Below are positions 23,243 to 32,200 of a DNA stretch of 64,000 nt, piece after piece. Position 1 is the first letter of the stretch, and each line of letters starts with the position of its first letter. A program made the translations under genes and the position numbers. The notes under the pieces were generated by a model, which searched no databases, was not told where the DNA came from, and saw only the letters and a list, made by a program, of their open reading frames with translations. This stretch comes from SIG480 sp045636865 (lineage in GTDB: Bacteria > Bacillota > Clostridia > Oscillospirales > JAAYXM01): the NCBI GenBank assembly GCA_045636865.1, contig JAZTYJ010000016.1:124001-188000 (forward strand), written 5' to 3'.

Positions 23243-23261
23243 TGTGTACTAAGTGTGTACT
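23241..23261 (+). repeat. Tandem AGTGTGTACT repeats just after int
   Basis: AGTGTGTACT occurs at 23241-23250 and again at 23252-23261. Short repeats next to an integrase stop are typical of arm-type integrase sites, so the attachment core probably lies in 23262-23393. The exact core cannot be fixed because the other phage end is outside the window. Confidence 0.45.
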
Positions 23262-23393
23262 TGCAGTATGTTTTTCAATCGTTTTGTATGGTGCAAAAGT
23301 TTCCAAAAGAACCCGAAACCCCTTAATTCTATGCACTTTTCATATAAAATCGGACATTTATTGTTAAAATGATGTTAGATATCAAGAGTAATC

Positions 23394-23453
23394 AATAGCC
23401 CTCCGGATGTGATGTAAGGTGAAAGGTTGCATCAGCCGGGGGGTTATTTTTTT
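23394..23453 (+). terminator. Rho-independent terminator between phage end and tRNA-Val
   Basis: AATAGCCCTCCGG pairs with CCGGGGGGTTATT followed by TTTTT; an inner stem (GATG...CATC) sits in the loop. It ends transcription from the integrase side before the tRNA promoter. Confidence 0.75.
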
Positions 23454-23474
23454 GCCTTGAAATCAAAAAAGGTC

Positions 23475-23503
23475 TTGACAAAGCACACACTTTAGTCTAT
23501 AAT
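23475..23503 (+). promoter_or_regulatory. tRNA-Val promoter
   Basis: TTGACA (23475-23480), 17-base spacer, TATAAT (23498-23503): perfect consensus, 17 bases before the tRNA 5' end. Confidence 0.9.
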
Positions 23504-23519
23504 GTTTAATGTTCGGTCT

Positions 23520-23595
23520 GGACGATTAGCTCAGCTGGTAGAGCATCTGCTTGACGTGCAGAGGGTCAGCGGTTCGAGTCCGTTATCGTCCACCA
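23520..23595 (+). tRNA. tRNA-Val(GAC)
   Basis: A 76-base cloverleaf: acceptor GGACGAT pairs with ATCGTCC, D-stem GCTC/GAGC, anticodon stem TCTGC/GCAGA with loop TTGACGT giving anticodon GAC (Val), T-arm AGCGG-TTCGAGT-CCGTT, and an encoded CCA end. It is complete; the phage lies on its 5' side and does not disrupt it. Confidence 0.95.
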
Positions 23596-23628
23596 ATAAC
23601 CACACTCAACAGAGTGTGGTTATTTTTT
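23595..23628 (+). terminator. Terminator of tRNA-Val
   Basis: AATAACCACACTC pairs with GAGTGTGGTTATT followed by TTTTT, directly after the CCA end. Confidence 0.9.
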
Positions 23629-23644
23629 ATATGAGAAAAAAGAA

Positions 23645-23670
23645 TACCCCTGCGATTTTTCGCAGGGGTA
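23645..23670 (-). terminator. Terminator of the lipoprotein gene
   Basis: TACCCCTGCGA pairs with TCGCAGGGGTA; on the minus strand TATTCTTTTTTC follows. It stands 15 bases past the stop at 23686. Confidence 0.8.
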
Positions 23671-23685
23671 CGGCGATAGCATGAG

Positions 23686-24294
23686 CTACTTTTTCTTTTT
23701 TTGTTTTATCAGATATCTGATAAGAAAAAATATGCCGATAACAACCAGGTAATGTGCAACGATAATTCCGCCTATGAGAAAAAATGCATTGTTTGAATAC
23801 ACAATCGTGCCGTCGGGATATACTTTGTCATGAGAGCCGTATCTGCGATAATCCTTGTCCGACCAATATTCTTCCATCTCTGTAAAAATCTTTTTTGCCT
23901 CATCCGAAAAATCGTCAAATGATTTAAGATATGTAACGGCAGGATCATTCGTGCCGGATACTGCATGCTGTTCTTCTACAACAACCAAAACTTCTGCGGT
24001 ATTGGTATTTTCATCAATAACGCAATAACCCTCATCGGAGTACACATACACCTTATCTTTGATTCGTTTATGGTCAGTTACTGAAGAGAGAAGGATGTCA
24101 TGCCTTCCGTCATCGGTGTTTACAGAGAGAGCTTGATTTTTAGAATATTGACCAATATTAAACTTGCCGTTTGGTCTGGATACAAAGATATCGTCCTTCC
24201 ATAATCCCCTGGGATACCATTCGGGATTTAACTCTACGCTACTACAGGATGTTAAAAGTAAAAGAGTCAAAACGAGCAAAAAAAACTTTTTCAT
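23686..24294 (-). CDS. Lipoprotein with C-terminal membrane span, unknown function
   Basis: 202 residues. A lipoprotein signal is clear (LLVLTLLLLTSCSSVEL, lipobox LTSC). The middle is a soluble domain (DDIFVSRPNGKFNIGQYSKN, then VYVYSDEGYCVIDENTNTAE) and the end carries a hydrophobic span (IGGIIVAHYLVVIGIFFLIR) with a Lys tail. Family not recognised. It is 6 bases downstream of the 378-residue gene, so the two form one AT-rich unit. It may be a surface partner or immunity protein for that product (inference). Confidence 0.65.
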   Translation of the reverse strand: MKKFFLLVLTLLLLTSCSSVELNPEWYPRGLWKDDIFVSRPNGKFNIGQYSKNQALSVNTDDGRHDILLSSVTDHKRIKDKVYVYSDEGYCVIDENTNTAEVLVVVEEQHAVSGTNDPAVTYLKSFDDFSDEAKKIFTEMEEYWSDKDYRRYGSHDKVYPDGTIVYSNNAFFLIGGIIVAHYLVVIGIFFLIRYLIKQKKKK

Positions 24295-24300
24295 AAAACT

Positions 24301-25437
24301 CTACCTTTCAATATTGAAATCGACATAAATATTATATGGAGTTATCGCACCAATCTTTTCAGAAAAATACGCTACATCATTAGCCAATGTACCCAAACTT
24401 ATTCCATTCTCACCTTTACCTGTCATAAGTTCAGAGAAATTATACTCGTCATCCATTTTTGCAGAAATTTTCCATTTTCCATTATCATCTTTATATCCGG
24501 TTAGTTTTATATCGTTTTTATGTATGGAATAATATAAATCACCCTTTTCAAATGGAACAGATATTGTTGTATCCAGTGTTTTTCCATCGCTATTGGCAAT
24601 TGCTATGTCGAGTTCTTTCAAAAATGCCGGATCATTTTTAATAAGTTGTGCAATTCTTGAATTGTCATCTCTGTACACATCTTCGGGATTTGGCTGTAAA
24701 GAGTGCTTTAGTAACCACGCGGAAGTATCATAACCTTTATGCTTCAAGTATGTTTCAGCTCCGGTAAACCATAGTGCAGTATGTGCGGACGGTTTTAAAG
24801 AAACCGGAGCAAAAGCGTCAAGAAATGACCTTTTTAATGCATTACCTAATACTTTAGTAAAATCTGAAGCCTTGTTATCATCTGAGAATTGCGTTACAAC
24901 AGGTTCATCATTCGAATCATATGTTCCGATGGGCTTGTATTCGTTTTTGGCATTCAGATTTCGATTGATAGCAGGTGTTATCGTAGGGGAAGAATTGATT
25001 TTTTGTACCGTCGGTTTCAATTCACCTTTAAATTGAGATCCGCGGAAAGCGTGGTCGGATTCGTTGGGGAGCTGTGGATTTAATATTCCGTTTGTTTTTT
25101 CTTTAAGCAAATCGGGCATCCATTTGTTTTCTTCGGTTGATGTTCCGTTAAAGCCTTCGAGAAAAGGGTCGATTGTACTTTGAGAAGACCATTCTCTCTT
25201 CTCGGCGTTTGCGCGGATTTTCGCAAGCCCTTCTTTTCGCTCCTGCTCTCTTTTTTCCCTTTCGCGCTCTATTACGGTTTCGGCAAATTTAAATCCCTCT
25301 AAAAAATCATCGCGTTCTTTTTTGCTTTCTTCTTTCTCAACTTTTTTGCCTGTTCCGAAATCGTAGTAGTAAGTATTCTTTTTGTTTGGATTCAGAATGT
25401 CATCTGAAAACAAATTTTTGTTGTTTAAATTGTACAT
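24301..25437 (-). CDS. 378-residue protein of unknown function, candidate effector
   Basis: The N-terminal 100 residues are highly charged and low-complexity (RDDFLEGFKFAETVIERERE), with a FLEGF motif repeated near residue 92 (DPFLEGFNGTSTEE). The middle is Asn/Ser/Pro-rich. The C-terminal 150 residues look folded: ETYLKHKGYDTSAWLLKHSL, then YYSIHKNDIKLTGYKDDNGK and SLGTLANDVAYFSEKIGAIT. There is no signal peptide. A disordered leader before a compact C-terminal domain, followed by a lipoprotein gene, recalls toxin-immunity layouts. I do not recognise the family. Base use is more AT-rich than the neighbours. Confidence 0.6.
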   Translation of the reverse strand: MYNLNNKNLFSDDILNPNKKNTYYYDFGTGKKVEKEESKKERDDFLEGFKFAETVIEREREKREQERKEGLAKIRANAEKREWSSQSTIDPFLEGFNGTSTEENKWMPDLLKEKTNGILNPQLPNESDHAFRGSQFKGELKPTVQKINSSPTITPAINRNLNAKNEYKPIGTYDSNDEPVVTQFSDDNKASDFTKVLGNALKRSFLDAFAPVSLKPSAHTALWFTGAETYLKHKGYDTSAWLLKHSLQPNPEDVYRDDNSRIAQLIKNDPAFLKELDIAIANSDGKTLDTTISVPFEKGDLYYSIHKNDIKLTGYKDDNGKWKISAKMDDEYNFSELMTGKGENGISLGTLANDVAYFSEKIGAITPYNIYVDFNIER

Positions 25438-25455
25438 TGTAAATTTTCCTTTCTA

Positions 25456-25484
25456 ATTATACTGTATTTATATTGTTTTTGCAA
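25456..25484 (-). promoter_or_regulatory. Promoter of the 378-residue/lipoprotein unit
   Basis: On the minus strand TTGCAA (25479-25484) and TATAAT (25456-25461) with a 17-base spacer, about 20 bases before the ATG at 25437. Confidence 0.8.
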
Positions 25485-25495
25485 TAAAAACAGAC

Positions 25496-25614
25496 GCTCT
25501 GCGCACAAGGAGAGCACGTTATGAACGCGCACCAATTCATAACGATACACCCCAAAAGCATCGTTATTATAAATTTCAGCACAAAAAATATTTTTTGTGT
25601 TGATGACTTATCAA
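25496..25614. repeat. Five consecutive inverted repeats in an intergenic spacer
   Basis: In order: GCTCT/AGAGC (25496-25515), CGTTATGAA/TTCATAACG (25517-25544), AACGAT/ATCGTT (25541-25565), the perfect 20-bp palindrome CACAAAAAATATTTTTTGTG (25580-25599), and TTGAT/ATCAA (25600-25614). The second and third share AACG, so they are alternative pairings. They lie between the eno terminator and the promoter at 25484. This could be a structured RNA or a multi-site operator. Confidence 0.45.
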
Positions 25615-25650
25615 CAAATTTCAACTTTTTCTGCTCTTCCCATATAACGC

Positions 25651-25685
25651 AAAAACCTCCGTGGAAAAATCCACGGAGGTTTTTA
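25651..25685. terminator. Terminator after eno (works on both strands)
   Basis: AAAAACCTCCGTGG pairs with CCACGGAGGTTTTT around a 6-base loop. It follows the eno stop by about 27 bases on the minus strand. Confidence 0.9.
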
Positions 25686-25711
25686 AGTTCACTGTATAAT
25701 TATTTTTATAA

Positions 25712-27016
<1,305 letters not shown>

Positions 27017-27060
27017 TTTTCTTTTCTCCTTTTCCTTATAAATTTTTATGCTAAAATTTA

Positions 27061-28581
27061 TTAGACAATAAGTGATTTGCCCGTCATCTCTGCAGGCTGG
27101 TTTACGCCCATGAGATCGAGCATTGTCGGTGCGATGTCGCAGAGCTTACCATCACGAAGCTTTACGTTTGCGCCGACGATAACAAACGGAACCGTATTTG
27201 TTGTATGTGCGGTAAACGGTGATGTGCCGTCTTCATCAAGCATTTTGTCTGCATTGCCGTGATCAGCTGTGATAACGCTGATGCCGCCGACTGCAGAAAC
27301 TGCCTCAACTACGCGACCTACACAGGTGTCAACTGTTTCAACGGCAGTTTTTGCTGCATCGAAGATACCTGTATGACCGACCATATCGCAGTTTGCATAG
27401 TTTAAGATGATGACATCATACTCGCGCTTTGCGATAGCTTCGCAGACCTTGTCGGTAACTTCATAAGCGCTCATCTCCGGCTGGAGGTCGTATGTTGCAA
27501 CCTTCGGAGAGTTTACGAGGATTCGATCTTCTCCTTCATACATTTTCTCAACGCCGCCGTTGAAGAAGAATGTGACGTGTGCATACTTCTCAGTCTCTGC
27601 GATTCGGAGCTGACGTGCACCGAGCGAGCTGATGTATTCACCAAAGGTGTTCTCAAGGCTCTCCGGGCGGTATGCAACGCTTACGTTTGGCATATTTGCG
27701 TCATACTGAGTCATACAGACGTAGAAAACCTTGCAGAAGCGCTCGCCTCTGTCAAAGCCTGCAAAATCAGCATCAACAAACGTTCTTGTGATTTCGCGCG
27801 CACGGTCAGGACGGTAGTTGAAGAAAATGATTGAATCGTTTTCAGCAACACCCTTGTATCCCATCATAACTGAAGGCTCAACAAACTCGTCTGTCTTTCC
27901 GTCTTCATATGACTTCTTGACCGTTTCGGGTGCGCTTTCCATTGAGTTTCCTTCAGCATAAACGATTGCACGGTATGCTTTTTCAACGCGCTCCCAGCGG
28001 TTATCGCGGTCCATAGCATAGAATCTGCCCATGACGGTAGCGATTGCGCCGACTCCGATTTCCTCGCACTTCTCGGCACACTCGGCAACAAAGCCTGCGC
28101 CTGATGTGGGAGAAACGTCGCGTCCGTCAAGGAAGCAGTGGATGAAAACATCCTTTACTCCCTGGCGCTTTGCAAGCTCCAAAAGCCCCCACACATGGCT
28201 TGAGTGGCTGTGAACACCACCGTCGGACATAAGGCCCATAAGGTGGAGGGCTGTGCCGTTTTCGACACAGTTTTTGCAAGCCTTTATAAGCTCTTCGTTT
28301 TCAAAGAATGAACCGTCTTCAATTGCACGGCTGATTCTCGGAAGGTCCTGGAAAACAACGCGTCCTGCGCCGATGTTTGTGTGACCGACTTCGGAGTTGC
28401 CCATCTGACCGTCCGGAAGACCGACGTCAAGACCTGATGCAAAGAGAGCAGATCTCGGATTCTCTGCGAAAATTTTATCGAGGTTCGGCGTGCTTGCCTT
28501 TGAAATTGCGTTGGCGCAAGATGCCGGCGCGTTGCCGAAACCGTCCATGATTATCAATGTAATCGGTGATTTATTGCTCAT
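27061..28581 (-). CDS. gpmI: 2,3-bisphosphoglycerate-independent phosphoglycerate mutase
   Basis: 506 residues. Two-metal alkaline phosphatase-fold enzyme: ITLIIMDGFGNAPASCANAI (metal site), LPDGQMGNSEVGHTNIGAGR (catalytic Ser in GNSE), FIHCFLDGRDVSPTSG, MGRFYAMDRDNRWERV, FNYRPDRAREITRTF, and C-terminal NYANCDMVGHTG and VITADHGNADKM. It interconverts 3- and 2-phosphoglycerate and is Mn-dependent in this family. It follows tpiA by 4 bases. Confidence 0.97.
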   Translation of the reverse strand: MSNKSPITLIIMDGFGNAPASCANAISKASTPNLDKIFAENPRSALFASGLDVGLPDGQMGNSEVGHTNIGAGRVVFQDLPRISRAIEDGSFFENEELIKACKNCVENGTALHLMGLMSDGGVHSHSSHVWGLLELAKRQGVKDVFIHCFLDGRDVSPTSGAGFVAECAEKCEEIGVGAIATVMGRFYAMDRDNRWERVEKAYRAIVYAEGNSMESAPETVKKSYEDGKTDEFVEPSVMMGYKGVAENDSIIFFNYRPDRAREITRTFVDADFAGFDRGERFCKVFYVCMTQYDANMPNVSVAYRPESLENTFGEYISSLGARQLRIAETEKYAHVTFFFNGGVEKMYEGEDRILVNSPKVATYDLQPEMSAYEVTDKVCEAIAKREYDVIILNYANCDMVGHTGIFDAAKTAVETVDTCVGRVVEAVSAVGGISVITADHGNADKMLDEDGTSPFTAHTTNTVPFVIVGANVKLRDGKLCDIAPTMLDLMGVNQPAEMTGKSLIV

Positions 28582-28585
28582 ATTA

Positions 28586-29356
28586 TTACTGGTTTGCCGC
28601 GTTGATTATTGCAGCAAAATCCTCCGTTTTAAGTGATGCGCCGCCGATGAGTCCGCCGTCAACATCAGCCTGAGCGAGAAGCTCTGCTGCGTTCTTCGGA
28701 TTCATTGAGCCGCCGTACTGGATTGTGACAGCACGAGCTGTTCTTGCGCCGTATTTCTCGCGGATAACTGCGCGGATGTGTCCGCAAACTTCTGCAGCCT
28801 GCTCAGCTGTAGCTGTCTTACCTGTACCGATAGCCCAGATCGGCTCGTATGCAAATACGATCTTTCTGACCTTTTCTGCCGGAACAGAAGCAAGCGCGAT
28901 TTTAACCTGCATTGCGATGTGCTCTTCAGTAACGTCAAACTCGCGCTGCTCAAGAGTTTCACCAACGCAGATGATCGGACGAAGCCCTACTTCAAGAGCC
29001 TTCTTAACCTTGAGGTTGACTGTCTTGTCTGTCTCGCCGTAGTATTCACGGCGCTCGCTGTGACCGATAACTACATACTTGACGCCAAGCTCCTTGAGCA
29101 TTTCAGCGCTGACTTCGCCCGTGAAAGCGCCTGATTTTTCATAGTGCATATTCTGAGCTGCAACCGCAACCTTTGCATCGCGGGAAGCACGGCATGCTGT
29201 CGGGATGTCTACAAACGGAACACAGAGGACAACGTCGCACCATTTCTGCTTGCCGACTGCGACCTTGAGCTCTTCAAACATCTTCTTTGTTTCAGAAGAT
29301 GTTTTGTTCATCTTCCAGTTTCCTGCAATAATTGTCTTTCTGTACTTTCTGTTCAT
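28586..29356 (-). CDS. tpiA: Triosephosphate isomerase
   Basis: 256 residues from the ATG at 29356, chosen because AAGGAGAAATTTAAAGC precedes it and it gives the normal family length; a longer in-frame version would run into pgk. Motifs: IIAGNWKMNKTSSETK, catalytic His in VIGHSERREYYGETD, catalytic Glu in FAYEPIWAIGTGKTAT, and the phosphate grip YGGSMNPKNAAELL with GLIGGASL. It interconverts dihydroxyacetone phosphate and glyceraldehyde 3-phosphate. Confidence 0.97.
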   Translation of the reverse strand: MNRKYRKTIIAGNWKMNKTSSETKKMFEELKVAVGKQKWCDVVLCVPFVDIPTACRASRDAKVAVAAQNMHYEKSGAFTGEVSAEMLKELGVKYVVIGHSERREYYGETDKTVNLKVKKALEVGLRPIICVGETLEQREFDVTEEHIAMQVKIALASVPAEKVRKIVFAYEPIWAIGTGKTATAEQAAEVCGHIRAVIREKYGARTARAVTIQYGGSMNPKNAAELLAQADVDGGLIGGASLKTEDFAAIINAANQ

Positions 29357-29372
29357 CGCTTTAAATTTCTCC

Positions 29373-30575
29373 TTACTTGTCCTCGAGGCATGCAATTCCC
29401 GGGAGGGCGAGTCCTTCGAGGAACTCAAGGGATGCGCCGCCACCTGTTGAAATGTGTGTCATCTTCTTGTCATAGCCGAGCTTCTTGACAGCTGAAGCAG
29501 AGTCGCCGCCGCCGATGATTGTTGTAGCATCGGTGTTTGCGAGAGCTTCTGCTACTGCGATTGTACCTGCAGCAAGAATCGGGTTTTCAAAAACGCCCAT
29601 CGGGCCGTTCCAGACAACTGTCTTTGCGTCTTTTACTGTCTTTGCAAAGAGCTCACGTGTCTTTTCACCAATGTCAAGGCCCATCATATCTGCAGGAATT
29701 GCATCTGATGCAACTGTCTTGACTTCGATTTCTGCGTCAATCGGGCTCGGGAATGAACCTGTGATGACTGTATCGACCGGAAGAAGCATATTCTTTCCGA
29801 GCTTTTCTGCCTTTTCCATCATCTCTTTGCAGTAAGAAATCTTCTCTTCGTCAACGAGAGATGTACCAACCTCATAGCCCTTTGCCTTGAGGAAAGTGTA
29901 AGCCATACCGCCGCCGATGATGAGTGTGTCAACCTTCTCAAGGAGGTTGTTGATAACGCCGAGCTTATCTGAAACCTTTGCGCCGCCGAGGATTGCAACG
30001 AACGGACGCTTCGGGTTTGAAAGAGCTTCGCCCATGATGCCGATTTCCTTGCCGATGAGGTAACCGCAAACAGCCGGGAGATAATCAGCAACGCCTGCAG
30101 TTGATGCGTGTGCACGGTGAGCTGTTCCGAATGCATCGTTTACATAGAGCTCTGCAAGAGATGCAAGCTCCTTTGAAAATGCCGGATCGTTCTTCTCTTC
30201 TTCCTTGTGGTAGCGAACGTTTTCAAGGAGCATAACTTCGCCGTCTGCAAGTGAAGCTGCGAGGCTCTTTGCGCTCTCGCCGATAACATCTTCTGCCATC
30301 TTAACCGGAGCATCAAGAAGCTCTGAAAGACGCTTTGCAACCGGAGCGAGTGAGAACTTCGGGTTAACCTCACCCTTCGGACGACCGAGGTGTGAGCAGA
30401 GGATAACTCTTGCACCCTTTTCGATAAGGTATTTAACCGTGGGAAGAGCTGCGACGATGCGCTTGTCGGAAGTGATGTTTCCGTTATCGTCCTGTGGAAC
30501 GTTGAAGTCGCAACGAACGAGAACTCTCTTGCCCTGCGGGTTGATGTCTTCGATTGTTTTCTTGTTGTAATTCAT
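29373..30575 (-). CDS. pgk: Phosphoglycerate kinase
   Basis: 400 residues. Motifs: GKRVLVRCDFNVPQDDNGNI, VILCSHLGRPKGEVNPKFSL, VNDAFGTAHRAHASTAGVAD, FVAILGGAKVSDKLGVINNL, VVWNGPMGVFENP and IIGGGDSASAVKKLG. It produces ATP from 1,3-bisphosphoglycerate. It is the first gene of the glycolytic operon, downstream of the promoter at 30624-30652. The usual gap gene is not in front of it. Confidence 0.97.
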   Translation of the reverse strand: MNYNKKTIEDINPQGKRVLVRCDFNVPQDDNGNITSDKRIVAALPTVKYLIEKGARVILCSHLGRPKGEVNPKFSLAPVAKRLSELLDAPVKMAEDVIGESAKSLAASLADGEVMLLENVRYHKEEEKNDPAFSKELASLAELYVNDAFGTAHRAHASTAGVADYLPAVCGYLIGKEIGIMGEALSNPKRPFVAILGGAKVSDKLGVINNLLEKVDTLIIGGGMAYTFLKAKGYEVGTSLVDEEKISYCKEMMEKAEKLGKNMLLPVDTVITGSFPSPIDAEIEVKTVASDAIPADMMGLDIGEKTRELFAKTVKDAKTVVWNGPMGVFENPILAAGTIAVAEALANTDATTIIGGGDSASAVKKLGYDKKMTHISTGGGASLEFLEGLALPGIACLEDK

Positions 30576-30623
30576 AAATCTATACCTCCATTTTAAATTT
30601 TCTCATTTATTTCCATGGTTATT

Positions 30624-30652
30624 ATTATAACACACTTCAATTCAATATTACA
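30624..30652 (-). promoter_or_regulatory. Promoter of the pgk operon
   Basis: On the minus strand an extended -10 (TGTTATAAT, hexamer 30624-30629) with TGTAAT (30647-30652) 17 bases upstream. Confidence 0.7.
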
Positions 30653-30719
30653 TAATTATTTTAACTGTTTTTGAAACTTTTTATGATATTTTTTCGTCAG
30701 AATATACTATTTTCGCATT

Positions 30720-31211
30720 TTACCACTTTATGTTGTGAAGCTGCCCCGTAAGCTGCATATTTTCAAAGCCTATCTGACGGATTGCCTCGTATGCGACAAC
30801 TGCAACCGCGTTTGAAAGGTTGAGGCTTCGGAGCGTCGGAAGCATCGGGATTCTGATGCACTCGTCGGGATGCTTTATGAGAAGCTCCTCCGGAAGACCT
30901 TTTGTTTCCTTTCCGAAGATGAGGTAGTCACCTTTTTCGAAGCTCACATCCGTATAGACGTTTTTTGCTTTCGTTGTGCAGAAGAAAAATCTGCCGTCGC
31001 GGTTTTTCTCAAAAAAGTCGTCGATACCGTCGTAGACGTGAATGTCAAGATACTGCCAGTAGTCAAGTCCTGCACGGCGGACCTCTCGGTCTGAAATGTC
31101 AAACCCGAGCGGCTTTACGAGATGGAGCGATGCTCCGATAACGGCACAGGTGCGCGAGATATTCCCTGTATTTGCAGGGATTTCAGGCTCGACGAGAACT
31201 ATATTGAACAT
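30720..31211 (-). CDS. trmL: tRNA (cytidine/uridine-34-2'-O)-methyltransferase, SPOUT family
   Basis: 163 residues from the ATG at 31211 (GGGGGTGCGGAT upstream), the normal TrmL length; the longer in-frame reading is not family-like. Motifs: MFNIVLVEPEIPANTGNISR with the catalytic Arg, GRFFFCTTKAKNVY, YLIFGKETKGLPEELL and the knot LRSLNLSNAVAVVAYEAIRQ. It methylates the wobble base of Leu tRNAs. Confidence 0.93.
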   Translation of the reverse strand: MFNIVLVEPEIPANTGNISRTCAVIGASLHLVKPLGFDISDREVRRAGLDYWQYLDIHVYDGIDDFFEKNRDGRFFFCTTKAKNVYTDVSFEKGDYLIFGKETKGLPEELLIKHPDECIRIPMLPTLRSLNLSNAVAVVAYEAIRQIGFENMQLTGQLHNIKW

Positions 31212-31349
31212 ATCCGCACCCCCGCATTTCCGCAAACTTTCCATCCTACATATTTTATGACATTTTTTTAAGTTTTGCAAGAGTTTTTTCTGAATTTTCA
31301 TACTTTTTTAAAGTTTTTTATTTAAAATTGCATATTTCTCTTTTTTCTA

Positions 31350-31378
31350 TTGTTTAATTCTTCACAAAGTAGTATAAT
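31350..31378 (+). promoter_or_regulatory. Promoter of upp
   Basis: TTGTTT (31350-31355), 17-base spacer, TATAAT (31373-31378), about 30 bases before the ATG. Confidence 0.75.
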
Positions 31379-31408
31379 AGAATTAAAAATTATAAGGACG
31401 TGAAATAA

Positions 31409-32038
31409 ATGGGAAAGCTTAATATTATTGATCATCCGCTTATTCAGCATAAACTCACGATTATGAGAGACAAGAACACGGGTTCAAAGGATTTTCGTGA
31501 GCTTCTTAACGAAATTGCTCTTCTTATGGGTTATGAGATCACTCGCGACCTTCCGCTTTGCGACGTTGAAATCGAAACTCCGATGGGCAAGATGACTGCA
31601 AAGAATATTGCGGGAAAGAAGCTTGCAATCGTTCCGATTCTCCGCGCAGGTATCGGTATGGTTGACGGCCTCCTCACCCTCCTCCCCGTTGCAAAGGTAG
31701 GACACATCGGTCTTTACCGCAACGAGGAAACCCATATGCCTGTTGTTTACTACTGCAAGCTTCCGTTTGACATTGAGCAGCGCACGGTTATCGTTACCGA
31801 CCCGATGCTCGCAACCGGCGGCAGCGCATCTGATGCTATAACAATGCTCAAGGAGCGCGGAGTTACATCAATTAAACTTATGTGCCTCGTTGCAGCTCCT
31901 GAGGGCGTAAAGAAGGTTCAGGATGACCATCCCGACGTTGATATTTTCGTTGCTGCACTTGACGAGTGCTTAAACGACGATGCATACATCGTTCCGGGTC
32001 TCGGCGACGCAGGAGATCGAATCTTCGGCACAAAGTAA
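31409..32038 (+). CDS. upp: Uracil phosphoribosyltransferase
   Basis: 209 residues. Motifs: IIDHPLIQHKLTIMRDKNTG, KLAIVPILRAGIGMVDGLL, the PRPP loop VIVTDPMLATGGSASDAI, and the uracil-binding end VPGLGDAGDRIFGTK. It salvages uracil to UMP. Monocistronic; it has its own promoter and shares a bidirectional terminator with the hydrogenase operon. Confidence 0.97.
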   Translation: MGKLNIIDHPLIQHKLTIMRDKNTGSKDFRELLNEIALLMGYEITRDLPLCDVEIETPMGKMTAKNIAGKKLAIVPILRAGIGMVDGLLTLLPVAKVGHIGLYRNEETHMPVVYYCKLPFDIEQRTVIVTDPMLATGGSASDAITMLKERGVTSIKLMCLVAAPEGVKKVQDDHPDVDIFVAALDECLNDDAYIVPGLGDAGDRIFGTK

Positions 32039-32153
32039 CGTTTTGCACAAAAGCTTTGATAATTGTGTTTTACGGTAAACACTTTCACTCCCTATTTGGT
32101 ATGCTGAATGTATCAATAGTTTTGCATTGAGATCTACCATGTCAAATCAGTAA

Positions 32154-32190
32154 AAAAACACCGACAAGTGAAATCTTGTCGGTGTTTTTT
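32154..32190. terminator. Bidirectional terminator between upp and the hydrogenase operon
   Basis: AAAAAACACCGACAAG pairs with CTTGTCGGTGTTTTTT. It lies 11 bases past the stop of the polyferredoxin gene on the minus strand and about 115 bases past upp on the plus strand. Confidence 0.9.
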
Positions 32191-32200
32191 GTTTTATTAC

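Noticed and set aside
23520..23595. tRNA-Val as the phage attachment target
   Set aside because: The tRNA and its promoter are intact and the phage lies on the 5' side, whereas tRNA-targeting phages normally recreate the 3' end.
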